From Vogesella oryzae (lineage in GTDB: Bacteria; Pseudomonadota; Gammaproteobacteria; Burkholderiales; Chromobacteriaceae): a stretch of 64,000 nucleotides of DNA. Where the stretch lies: contig NZ_CADEPL010000014.1 in NCBI RefSeq assembly GCF_902829295.1, forward strand, positions 1-64,000. Reading direction: 5' to 3'. Each line of letters starts with the position of its first letter. Position 1 is the stretch's first letter. Below, in pieces: positions 46,664-55,266 of this stretch. The translations under genes and the position numbers were made by a program. Under the pieces are notes generated by a model. The model ran no database searches. It saw only the letters and a program-made list of their open reading frames with translations, and had not been told where the DNA came from.

Positions 46664-49630
46664 ATGTCCTTTCCCGACCTGCTCGCCAGCTTCGCCGCCG
46701 CCTTCAACCAGGACCAGCGTCTGCTCACCCTGCAGCTGGGCGATGGCAGCCGCTGGGGCGAGGCACTGCTGCCGCTGGCGCTGTCCGGCGAAGAGGCGTT
46801 GGCCGACAGCTATCGCTTCCGGATAGAGTGCCTGTCCGCCAGTGACAGCATCGAACTGAAGTCGCTGCTCGGCCTGCCGGTGCGGCTGGGCATTGCCGGC
46901 GCCGATGGCAGCGAGAGCCTGCGCTGCGGCGTGGTCAGTGCTGCCGATACCCTGGGCAGCGATGGTGGTTTCGCCAAATACGCGCTGAGCATCGAGCCGC
47001 CGTTCGCGCTGCTGCGCCTGCGCCAGACCTCGCGCGTGTTCCAGGACCTGTCGGTCGATGCCATCGTGCGGCAGATCTTTGCCGAGCACGCGGCGGCCAA
47101 CCCGGTGTTCGCTGCGGTGCAGAGCCTGGACTTCGTGCTGTCCTGCCCGCTGCCGGTGCGCAGCTACTGCCTGCAATACCGCGAATCTGATTACGCCTTC
47201 ATCACCCGCCTGCTGCGCGAGGAAGGGCTGAGCTGGCGCTACGAGCACCTCGACGGCGAGACGCCGCAGGTCAAGCTGCTGGCCTTTGACGATCCGTATG
47301 CGCTGCCGGCGGCCAACGTCGAACGCGTGCGCTTCCATCGCAGCGATGCCACCGAGGAAGAGGATGGCCTCACCCGCTGGGAGGGCCGCCGCCAGGTGGT
47401 CAGCGGCAGCGTGGCGCTGGCGACTTACGACTACCAGCCGGTGGCTACCGGCCACAGTGCTGACGACAGCGCCGTCGACCAGGGCCAGGATGGCGCCCGG
47501 CTGCAGTCCAGCCTGCAAAGCTATGATGCCCCCGGCGCCTACTACGCCAGCGATGCCGACCAGCTCGGCCACTACGCGCGGCTGCGCCAGCAGGCGCACG
47601 ATGCCCAGGCCAAGACCTTCTCCGGTGCCGGAGTGGTACGCGGCCTCACCGCCGGGCAATGGTTCCGTCTCGACGGCCACCCGGCACATGACGGCGACGG
47701 CGCCGAGCAGCGCGAATTCGTGCTCACCCGCCAGACACTGGCGGTGCGCAACAACCTGCCGGCCGAGCTGGCGCGCAACCTGCCGGCGGCGTTGCGGCCA
47801 ACGTTGGCCGCCAGCGGCGAGAGTAGCGCTGCGCCGTTCCGCAGCGAGTTCGACGCCCAGCGCCGCGGCATCCCGCTGACCCCGGTCTATGCCGACGCGA
47901 CCCACGCCAAACCCACCGCCCGCGGCGCGCAGACCGCCACCGTGGTCGGGCCGGAGGGAGAAGAAGTCCATACCGATGCCAACGGCCGCATCAAGGTGCA
48001 GTTCCACTGGCAGCGGCCGGACGAGCATCCGGACAGCGGGGCGAATCTGGACGAGCGCTCCAGCTGCTGGCTGCGGGTGGCGATGCCCAGCGCCGGTGCC
48101 GCCTGGGGTCACCAGTTCATCCCGCGCATCGGCCAGGAAGTGCTGGTCGACTTCATCGAAGGCGATATCGACCGGCCGGTGATTACCGGCGTGCTGTACA
48201 ACGGCAGTCACCCGACGCCGGACTTCAGCGGGGCCGGCAAGCTGCCGGGCAACAAGACGCTGTCCGGCATCAAGTCGAAGGAACACCACGGCGGGCAGTA
48301 CAACGAGCTGCTGTTCGACGACACGCCAAACGAAGTCAGAGCCAAACTCAGCAGCGAACACGGCAGCACCCAGCTCAATCAGGGCTACCTCGCCCACCCG
48401 CGGCAGGACGGCAAAGCCACGCCGCGCGGCGACGGCTTCGAGCTGCGCACCGACCGCCACGGCGCGATCCGCGCCGGCCACGGCCTGCTGCTGACGACCG
48501 AAACGCAGGCTGCGGCAGGCGGCAAACAACTGGCGCGCGACGGCGCGCAGAGCCAGCTCGACGCCGCCCTCAGCCTCGCCCAAAGTCTAGCCGACACCGC
48601 CACGGCGCAACTGGCCGACACGCTGGAAACCGGCCCGGACGAGATCAAGCCGGACAACGCCAAAGGCGGCAACAAAGCCGACGGCCACCTGCAGCACCAA
48701 GTTGCGGCGCTGAAAGCGTGGGAAGCCGGCAGCAATACCGACCAAGACGGCAAAACGGCGGCCCAGGGAAATGGATCAGCCCAGGCCGGGCGGCAACCAC
48801 TGATGATCCTGTCCGCGCCGGCCGGTCTGGCCGCCAGCACTGACAACTCCTTAACGTTGGCCGCAGGCAGCAATATCGACCAGGTGGCGCAGCGCGACCT
48901 CAACCAGACCAGCGGCCGGCGCTGGCTGCACAACGTCGGCCAGCACATCAGCCTGTTCGTGGCCGGGGTGAAGGACAAGGTCAGCCTCAAACTGATCGCC
49001 GCCAAGGGCAAGGTGCAGTTGCAGGCGCAGAGCGATGCGATGGAGCTGACGGCGGATAAGGATGTGACAGTCACCTCATGTAAAGACAGCATCACCATCG
49101 CCGCGAAAGAGGAAATCCTGCTCAACGTCGGCGGCGGCGCCTACATCCGCTTGGCCGGAGGCAATATCGAAGTGCACTGCCCGGGTACGGTGAGTGTGAA
49201 GGGGGTGGAGCATCAGCTGAGTGGGCCAGACAGCTTGTCGATCAGCCCCCCCTTACTTCCGTCAAGTGAGTTCGCTAACAAGCACAGTTTGCGCTTTGCA
49301 TTCGAACATTCTGATGAAATGGCACAAGTACAGGGAGTAGTCGGTAAACCTTACGAAATCCGCAACACTCTTGGCCAAGTAGTAGCCACAGGTAAGATTC
49401 CGAAAAATGGCAAACTACCGCGCATCACGCTGGATGAGCCTGACAAACTCCAGCTGATTATTGGTGATGGAAAATGGCAAGTCTCAGAACTAGCGATACT
49501 CCATAATGAGTTCACAATGGAACAAGAAGACGAATTATTTAGTGATGAACTAGACATCGCTAACTCGTCAGAAACGGATGACGACTTTCTGCCAGACGAT
49601 GTTGTCATTGAATTTTTCAAACAGCCATAA
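46664..49630 (+). CDS. vgrG: Type VI secretion spike protein VgrG with C-terminal cargo-adaptor extension
   Basis: A 988-aa trimeric spike protein. The N-terminal gp27/gp5-like part is followed by the OB-fold with ANGRIKVQFHWQRPD and RIGQEVLVDFIEGDIDRPVITG, then a DUF2345 beta-helix (GGAYIRLAGGNIEVHCPG). The last roughly 125 residues are AT-rich at DNA level and contain GKPYEIRNTLGQVVATGKIPKNG, which resembles transthyretin-like adaptors that bind effectors. The next gene encodes a probable cargo. ATG 46664 is preferred to a TTG at 46652. No other T6SS core gene is in the window. Confidence 0.93.
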   Translation: MSFPDLLASFAAAFNQDQRLLTLQLGDGSRWGEALLPLALSGEEALADSYRFRIECLSASDSIELKSLLGLPVRLGIAGADGSESLRCGVVSAADTLGSDGGFAKYALSIEPPFALLRLRQTSRVFQDLSVDAIVRQIFAEHAAANPVFAAVQSLDFVLSCPLPVRSYCLQYRESDYAFITRLLREEGLSWRYEHLDGETPQVKLLAFDDPYALPAANVERVRFHRSDATEEEDGLTRWEGRRQVVSGSVALATYDYQPVATGHSADDSAVDQGQDGARLQSSLQSYDAPGAYYASDADQLGHYARLRQQAHDAQAKTFSGAGVVRGLTAGQWFRLDGHPAHDGDGAEQREFVLTRQTLAVRNNLPAELARNLPAALRPTLAASGESSAAPFRSEFDAQRRGIPLTPVYADATHAKPTARGAQTATVVGPEGEEVHTDANGRIKVQFHWQRPDEHPDSGANLDERSSCWLRVAMPSAGAAWGHQFIPRIGQEVLVDFIEGDIDRPVITGVLYNGSHPTPDFSGAGKLPGNKTLSGIKSKEHHGGQYNELLFDDTPNEVRAKLSSEHGSTQLNQGYLAHPRQDGKATPRGDGFELRTDRHGAIRAGHGLLLTTETQAAAGGKQLARDGAQSQLDAALSLAQSLADTATAQLADTLETGPDEIKPDNAKGGNKADGHLQHQVAALKAWEAGSNTDQDGKTAAQGNGSAQAGRQPLMILSAPAGLAASTDNSLTLAAGSNIDQVAQRDLNQTSGRRWLHNVGQHISLFVAGVKDKVSLKLIAAKGKVQLQAQSDAMELTADKDVTVTSCKDSITIAAKEEILLNVGGGAYIRLAGGNIEVHCPGTVSVKGVEHQLSGPDSLSISPPLLPSSEFANKHSLRFAFEHSDEMAQVQGVVGKPYEIRNTLGQVVATGKIPKNGKLPRITLDEPDKLQLIIGDGKWQVSELAILHNEFTMEQEDELFSDELDIANSSETDDDFLPDDVVIEFFKQP

Positions 49631-49640
49631 GGATATAACA

Positions 49641-51386
49641 ATGCCAAAATGGTTGAAAGCAAAATACGATACAGAAAATAAAATTGCCAGTTACACAGAC
49701 CAACAAGGTAACTTTCTCATACGCTCAGGCGGCAGTTTGCCATGGAGACTTAACAACCCAGGCAATCTACGACCTGCAATTAGCCCGCAAGGTTTACCGG
49801 CCCCAAAAAAAGTAAAAACACATATAGGTTTCGCACAGGCCAAAAACAAAGATGGCGCACTCAGCTATTTCTTAATATTTCCGGACTACGAAACCGGAGT
49901 AAATGAGCTGAGAAATAACCTACATCGCTTACACTCCAACAAGAGAATCAGCGAAGCTATAGAGGCTTACGCCCCACGAAAAGAGAACAACACCAATCGC
50001 TATATTGAGCAAGTTGAACTGTTTAGCGGACTTAGTCGAAATCAAGTCATCAACACACTACAAGCCGGTGAATTTGAGCGCTTGGTGCAGGCCATTATTC
50101 GTATCGAAGGCTACAACGACCAATCCAAAGGGCCAAGACAGGAGAGGCTAGTTGCAGCTTCCAATGTCACCTTTTCTGATGGCTCGCGCCCTATTGCTAA
50201 CCAGCCAGCAATTATTCAGCAAGGTGGCCAGCAAAAAGAAACTAAAACCACGGCTAGCGGTCGACTTCCTCCGATTGTACACAAACCTGAAGCAGGCCCC
50301 ATTGATATTCTGGTGAAAAATACCAAAGGAACTTTGGAAAAAGTCCTTAGCATCGATCCAACAGCCGAAGCCAAACACTACTTGGCGGTATTGGAACAAT
50401 GGGTAATTCACGGCAGCAGTGCCTCACACCAACCTAACAATAGCAGCCAAAAAACCTCACGACCAAGTGCCCAGTATGTAGTACAACCGGGAGATACACT
50501 GAGCAATATTGCCAAAATCTTCAAATCCAGCGTACCTACAATTCAACAAGCCAATAACATCAAAAATCCTAACCGTATTTACCCAGGGTTACGATTACAC
50601 ATCCCTGCAAAAAACAACGCTCAAACTGATACGGAGAAAACTTCAGCCCCACAGACGACACAACAGCCCGCCAATACTGAAAAACGTACTACAACCAATA
50701 CAGAAACCAAACCCACCAGAAGCAAAGATGGCCTTGGGTCCCCCATTGTTTTACTTTCATCAGATAGTAGATGCGCCCCCTGGATGGAGATAGCAATTGA
50801 TGAAGCAAAAAAATGGGGCGGATATGTTGAAAGTCAACAAGCATTAAAAAGCAAAAAAGCTCGCCACAAAAAAGTAAATGGCATTATAGAAACCAATTAC
50901 CACAAAGAGATAGGCCTTAACTTTCCAAGCCTGGAAACTGCATGGTGCGCATCGTTTGTAAATTTTTGTCTGAAATCATCCAAATATGAATTTGAGAAAT
51001 CGGCATCTTCCCAGTTTCCAAAATGGAGTAAAAAATTCAAAAAAATAGACAAGCCAATTTATGGTGCATTAGTTGTTTATGCAAACCCAAAGAAAAAAGG
51101 GCAAGGCCATGTATGCCTTGCCTATCATAACATCAACGGCATAGAAAACGATTTTGCGGTGCTAGGTGGAAATCAGGGCGACTCCATCACCTTAAATAAA
51201 CACCTTGGTACTTATATAAATAGCTTAGGATATGAGCTAGTAGGTTATTTCGTACCTGCCAGCTATTATAATTTTGCCATAAAGGAAATAGAGAATGCTA
51301 AATCTCTAGGGGAAAAAATAAAACTAGACGTGCTTTGCAACAACATCAGCATTGATATGTTCAAAGCTTCAACATCTACCAGATAG
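49641..51386 (+). CDS. Probable T6SS peptidoglycan effector: NNPGN-type domain, LysM, Cys amidase
   Basis: A 581-aa protein starting ten bases after vgrG with an AAGGAT ribosome site. Residues about 30-155 contain WRLNNPGNLRP and FPDYETGVNELRNNL, found in phage-type wall-degrading or structural proteins. A LysM domain spans about 277-322 (VVQPGDTLSNIAKIF). Residues about 379-545 resemble CHAP/TIGR02594-type amidases, with the likely nucleophile in AWCASFVN (Cys about 436), His in GHVCLAYH (about 490) and VLGGNQGDS. There is no signal peptide, as expected for VgrG-delivered cargo. Low GC indicates transfer. Confidence 0.8.
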   Translation: MPKWLKAKYDTENKIASYTDQQGNFLIRSGGSLPWRLNNPGNLRPAISPQGLPAPKKVKTHIGFAQAKNKDGALSYFLIFPDYETGVNELRNNLHRLHSNKRISEAIEAYAPRKENNTNRYIEQVELFSGLSRNQVINTLQAGEFERLVQAIIRIEGYNDQSKGPRQERLVAASNVTFSDGSRPIANQPAIIQQGGQQKETKTTASGRLPPIVHKPEAGPIDILVKNTKGTLEKVLSIDPTAEAKHYLAVLEQWVIHGSSASHQPNNSSQKTSRPSAQYVVQPGDTLSNIAKIFKSSVPTIQQANNIKNPNRIYPGLRLHIPAKNNAQTDTEKTSAPQTTQQPANTEKRTTTNTETKPTRSKDGLGSPIVLLSSDSRCAPWMEIAIDEAKKWGGYVESQQALKSKKARHKKVNGIIETNYHKEIGLNFPSLETAWCASFVNFCLKSSKYEFEKSASSQFPKWSKKFKKIDKPIYGALVVYANPKKKGQGHVCLAYHNINGIENDFAVLGGNQGDSITLNKHLGTYINSLGYELVGYFVPASYYNFAIKEIENAKSLGEKIKLDVLCNNISIDMFKASTSTR

Positions 51387-51397
51387 CCTGAGCCTAT

Positions 51398-51910
51398 ATG
51401 TCAAGAAAACACACATTATTTACAATAGCATTAATTATTAGCATCGCCACTTATGCCAAAGCAAGCAACAACATAAGCAAGCAAGATTTTGAATTAATAC
51501 AAAAAACAATGTTTCCACAAGAAAATAATTGCAACATAAATCAACTAATTAATTCATCAAAATCATTAAAAGTATCAAAAAAATTCACCATTGACGACGG
51601 TTTGCAAATACTAGAAAAATCAACCAATAAAAATATACTCTGTCTCATTTCAATGAGTTCAACCCCACAATTTATAACAAGCAAGAAAAATAGAGAAATA
51701 GAATACAGCGCTTGGCCAAAATCAAATACAGAAGTACAAAAAATAATATTCCTTTTGCCTAAGCACATTCAAGATGCCTGCGGCTCTTCACCTGTTCTAA
51801 TAGAATTCTACAAGAAAAATGACAAACTAATAAGAAATATCGACATTTCAACAACCGATTTAGATTGCGCCATTGAATTAACAAAAAAACCATTAACAAG
51901 CGCAAAATAG
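51398..51910 (+). CDS. Secreted protein, candidate periplasmic immunity protein
   Basis: A 170-aa protein with signal peptide MSRKHTLFTIALIISIATYAKA. The mature part is Lys/Ser/Ile-rich with four cysteines. I recognise no family. It begins 11 bases after the effector stop, and a periplasmic location matches an effector that cuts peptidoglycan, so it is the first choice for the cognate immunity protein. Composition is strongly AT-rich. Confidence 0.7.
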   Translation: MSRKHTLFTIALIISIATYAKASNNISKQDFELIQKTMFPQENNCNINQLINSSKSLKVSKKFTIDDGLQILEKSTNKNILCLISMSSTPQFITSKKNREIEYSAWPKSNTEVQKIIFLLPKHIQDACGSSPVLIEFYKKNDKLIRNIDISTTDLDCAIELTKKPLTSAK

Positions 51911-51967
51911 CAACATTACAAAATCATGGATAATATAGATCGCACACAACCAAACAAAGACATTAAA

Positions 51968-52402
51968 ATGCATTCAAATAAATTAAAAAAACATTTCACA
52001 ATAGTATTAATTTTAACAACTCAAACCCCCCATGTTTTGGCTGCAAAAAAACCATGTGAAGATTATCAGCGTCCACTCCCCCCCTTAACGGGAGTGATAA
52101 AGGAAAAGTTCTATCCAGGCCCCCCTAACTTCAACAGCATCGCTGATGGTGATGCCAGACTTTCCGCCTGGTTGTTCTATCCGGACAAAAAATCCTGTGT
52201 CCTCGATTATCACGGTATCGAAGCATCGGATGTTGATCCGATAAAAAGCGCTCAGTTAATCGTGCCAGAAAAATTGGAAAAGTTGGTTGGCCGCATGACC
52301 GGCAAGCGGGTAATGATCATCGGACAGTTCGAGCCGGCTAACAACGGCAACTTTATCGCGCCCGTGGGATTGGTTATTGAGAGAATTCGCCTCCAGCCCT
52401 GA
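51968..52402 (+). CDS. DUF4431-like secreted protein, candidate immunity protein
   Basis: A 144-aa secreted protein from the ATG at 51968. An ATG at 51926 would add 14 residues before the signal peptide. The signal ends near HVLA. The mature part has FYPGPPNFNSIADGDARLSAWL, Cys and a C-terminal GKRVMIIGQF segment, the pattern I associate with DUF4431. The first 200 bases are AT-rich and the rest is near host composition with one GTTGGCCGCA motif, so the gene may be a recombinant. Confidence 0.65.
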   Translation: MHSNKLKKHFTIVLILTTQTPHVLAAKKPCEDYQRPLPPLTGVIKEKFYPGPPNFNSIADGDARLSAWLFYPDKKSCVLDYHGIEASDVDPIKSAQLIVPEKLEKLVGRMTGKRVMIIGQFEPANNGNFIAPVGLVIERIRLQP

Positions 52403-52431
52403 CGATCAGGATGGCATCTGTCAGGCATGCT

Positions 52432-52860
52432 GAGCAGCGCGAGTTCGTGCTCACCCGCCAGACGCTGGCGGTGCGCAACAACCTGCCGGCCGAGCTGAGC
52501 CGCAACCTGCCGGCGGCATTGCGGCCAACGTTGGCCGCCAGCGACGAGAGTAGCGATGCGCCGTTCCGCAGCGAGTTCGACGCCCAGCGCCGGTGCCGCC
52601 TGGGGCCACCAGTTCATCCCGCGTATCGGCCAGGAAGTGCTGGTCGACTTCATCGAAGGCGATATCGACCGGCCGGTGATTACCGGCGTGCTGTACAACG
52701 GCAGTCACCCGACGCCGGACCTCAGCGGGGCCGGCAAGCTGCCGGGCAACAAGACGCTGTCCGGCATCAAGTCGAAGGAACACCACGGCGGGCAGTTCAA
52801 CGAGCTGCTGTTCGACGACATGCCGGGCGAAGTCAGAGCAAAGCTCAGCAGCGAACACGG
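52432..52860 (+). pseudogene. Displaced vgrG fragment with internal 230-bp deletion
   Basis: The segment aligns without gaps to vgrG 47705-47865 and then 48085-48363. The junction is an 11-base repeat, GCCCAGCGCCG, present at both ends of the missing 230 bp. The loss shifts the frame. There is no N-terminal spike part. The fragment ends exactly where an IS end begins. It cannot make a functional VgrG. Confidence 0.9.
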
Positions 52861-52927
52861 TCCGTACGGGATAAGCCCGCCTGGGGTTTGGGGTTGTTCG
52901 GCCTTTAACTTATTTGTGCAACAAATC
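52858..52927. mobile_element. Solo right end of an IS5/IS903-type element
   Basis: These 70 bases match the last 71 bases of the IS at 54134-55169 with several differences and end in the same ATTTGTGCAACAAA terminus. No transposase is left. It marks a deletion or recombination joint with the vgrG fragment. Confidence 0.8.
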
Positions 52928-52978
52928 CGCCGCCATTCAAGAGACGTGATGATTTTATTAACCCAACAGCCACACTGG

Positions 52979-53502
52979 ATGCAGCAGATTATTAAAAAAG
53001 CGATGCAATTTATTTTGTTCATTACATCAACTACTCTAAATTTTGTTGTCGCAGCAGATCACCAAGTTAATCTTTATTCATTCCTTTCTAATCCAAAGAG
53101 CCTTGTGGGTAGTAACAGCAAGTCGCTGCCCTTAATCCAGAAAAAAACTGCAAGCCAGTGAAATCTGATGGGGGCAAGCCAAGAGGCAACTACAGCGAAA
53201 TTTACAAGTGCAAACTGGACGAAAAAGATGTCATGGCCGGCATTAATCTCCAGAAAAAAACTGGGACGACCGAATACTTTGCCCTTTTAGCTCCAGAAGA
53301 GTTGTACTCTAGAATTTTCAGTAAAATTCAAGATAAAAATGGAAAGGGTTATAAGATAGATGAGTCCGGGGTATCCTACAAGATCAACGGATGGACTATC
53401 CCTCTCTCTAGCAGCAAGAATGTCAGCCTGGAAATTGAGATTATAAAGAAAGATAAAAACACTCTTATTCAAGCTCACGCAGAAGAAAATGAGGAGCCGT
53501 AA
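52979..53502 (+). pseudogene. Secreted immunity-like gene split by a frameshift in a 7-A tract
   Basis: The first frame (ATG 52979) encodes a signal peptide (MQQIIKKAMQFILFITSTTL, ending near NFVVA) and stops at 53161. The next frame continues to 53502 with no start or ribosome site of its own. Adding one A to the AAAAAAA tract at 53141-53147 joins them into one secreted protein of about 174 aa (QKKNCKPVKSDGG at the joint). It is unrecognised in family. It is either a real frameshift, a slippage-controlled gene or a sequencing error. Confidence 0.7.
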
Positions 53503-53507
53503 AAGTC

Positions 53508-54083
53508 ATGAGGGCAATTTTTATTTTTGTATTGTATGCTATATCTGCATCATGTTTTGCGGAGAAAGTAATTCTTAGCTCACCTGACAAGACAGAAAGC
53601 ATAAGTTATATTTGCACAGATGATGGTTGCTCTGCTTGGATTGACACTGAAATAGGCAAGATCAGCCTGTTCAATGGTATCCCGACCTGTACTGTCAGAG
53701 CCAAGTGGCACTCTACTAGGTTGGCCGAAGTGTCTTTTTCATGTGGTAGCCCATGTAACATCAGCTTTTTTTATCAGAAAGGAAATGGTGTCTCGAAGCC
53801 TACCCACGACGTGCTGGCGCTGGATGCACAGAGATACTGCGTGTTAAAGCCGACAGACGATGGTAAGGGTATTGCATTAGCACCAATTTTCTATAAGGGT
53901 GGTGCCGAATATTATTGGCGGGCCAGATATAGCGATCCAAAATTCGGTTTTTACACTCAGTCCGCAGTGATATTTTCTACCATCAAGGGTAATTTCCAAA
54001 CCGTTGGAAGGCTCAAGTTGAGCTATTTGAACAAGGATGGCAATAACACCGCAAAGTTGATTGACCAAAAGTGTCCGGATTAG
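53508..54083 (+). CDS. Secreted Cys-rich protein, candidate immunity protein
   Basis: A 191-aa protein with signal peptide MRAIFIFVLYAISASCFA. The mature part has about eight cysteines, including CTDDGC and CGSPC, suggesting disulfides in the periplasm. I do not recognise the family. It starts five bases after the frameshifted gene and ends 50 bases before an IS. GC content is low. Immunity is inferred from position and secretion only. Confidence 0.65.
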   Translation: MRAIFIFVLYAISASCFAEKVILSSPDKTESISYICTDDGCSAWIDTEIGKISLFNGIPTCTVRAKWHSTRLAEVSFSCGSPCNISFFYQKGNGVSKPTHDVLALDAQRYCVLKPTDDGKGIALAPIFYKGGAEYYWRARYSDPKFGFYTQSAVIFSTIKGNFQTVGRLKLSYLNKDGNNTAKLIDQKCPD

Positions 54084-54133
54084 AAATCAATAAAGGGTAC
54101 CTCGAAAAATCACGTCGCACTCGGCTTTGTTGC

Positions 54134-55169
54134 GGCTTTGTTGCACAAATCAGGGCTTGCGGCCATCCGGTAGAATGACGGCATGAGCAACCCCCTCCCT
54201 CCCAGGTACCAAACCACCAACTGGCAAACCTACAATCAGTCCCTCAAGCAGCGCTGGCAACTCCTTCTCTGACTCGACAAGGCTATGAACTGGCTAGCGG
54301 CTACCACTGCTAAACGGGGGCGCCTGCCAACATTTTCAAACGCCTCCATTTAGTTCTGTCTCACCATCAAATGCAGTTTGGGCCTCGCGTTACGCCAAAC
54401 CACCGGCATGGTCGAAAGCTTGCTGCGTTTGGCCGGGCTCGACTGGGTGGCACCTGACTTCAGTGCGCTTTCTCGCCGCCAAATAGACCTGCTGGTTCGC
54501 ATTCCAGTACAGAAAAAGGAGGGTTGCCTGCATCTCCTGGTGGATAGTACCGGCATCAAGATGATGGGCGAAGGCGAGTGGCAGGTGAAAAAGCATGGTG
54601 CTGATTACCGCCGCCAGTGGCACAAGTTGCATCTGGGGATTGATGCGCAAACGCTGGAAATCCGGGCAATGGAAGTGACCGATTATCGTACCGGCGATGC
54701 CACAATGTTGCCGGAGCTGCTGTCCCAGATTCTGGAGGCAGAGGAATTGGCGACAGTAACGACGGACGCGGCTTATAACACACGCCTGTGTCACGCAGCG
54801 ATCGCAGAGCGTGGGGCTGCGGCCATCATTCCCCCTCGCCGAAACGGTCAATTCTGGAAAGGGCGTTCACGGGGCAATCAGGCTCGCAATGAGTCACTAC
54901 GCTCGGTGAAGTATCTGGGGCGCACGCTCTGGAAAAAGTGGAGTGGCTACCATCGGCGTAGCTTGGTCGAAACGAAGATGCATTGCTTTAAATTACTGGC
55001 GGACCACGTCAAGTCACGAGACTTTGATAGGCACGTTGCAGAACTTCAAATCTGTGCAGCGATTCTGAATTGCTTTACTGCCTTGGGCACGCCACAAACG
55101 GTCCGTATGGGCTAAGTCCGTCTGGGGATTGGGGTAGTTCGACCTGTGGCTGATTTGTGCAACAAAGTC
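54134..55169 (+). mobile_element. IS5-family (IS903 group) insertion sequence, inactivated
   Basis: A 1036-bp element. GGCTTTGTTGCACAAATCAG at the left and the inverse of GACTTTGTTGCACAAATCAG at the right are near-perfect terminal repeats of the IS903 type. An extra partial copy of the left end (11 bases) lies at 54123-54133. No 9-bp target duplication is evident, which suggests later rearrangement at a flank. The transposase inside has two stop codons. Confidence 0.9.
54183..55115 (+). pseudogene. IS5-family transposase with two nonsense codons
   Basis: The frame from ATG 54183 is continuous to 55115 except for TGA at 54270-54272 and TAG at 54351-54353. Family comparison suggests these were TGG (Trp before LDKAM) and CAG (Gln in NASIQFCLTIK). 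The catalytic DDE residues remain visible: LVDSTGIK, TTDAAYN and SLVETKMHCFK. An intact 245-aa part starting at 54378 remains but lacks the N-terminal DNA-binding region. Confidence 0.9.
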
Positions 55170-55170
55170 T

Positions 55171-55260
55171 TTTGAAGCTAGAAAAGAAATTGCTCCTGGC
55201 CTTGGTCTAGCAGGCCGTTTCGACCCTCTTCCACTTATTGATAACTGCAACAATCGTTAG
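55171..55260 (+). pseudogene. C-terminal tail of a gene cut by the IS
   Basis: Directly after the IS right end, an open frame encodes 29 residues (FEARKEIAPGLGLAGRFDPL and then PLIDNCNNR) to a TAG. It has no start. Its stop is six bases before the next secreted protein gene, with the ribosome site between. This looks like the 3' end of an effector whose body was removed by the insertion. The family cannot be identified. Confidence 0.55.
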
Positions 55261-55266
55261 GAATAT

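Noticed and set aside
47793-47812. Palindrome inside vgrG as a regulatory site
   Set aside because: It is two adjacent motif copies (one imperfect) inside coding sequence and is repeated in the displaced fragment, so it follows from the motif rather than from local regulation.
46568-48583. Antisense frame of about 671 codons opposite vgrG
   Set aside because: The composition is typical of a shadow frame. vgrG on the other strand explains the region.
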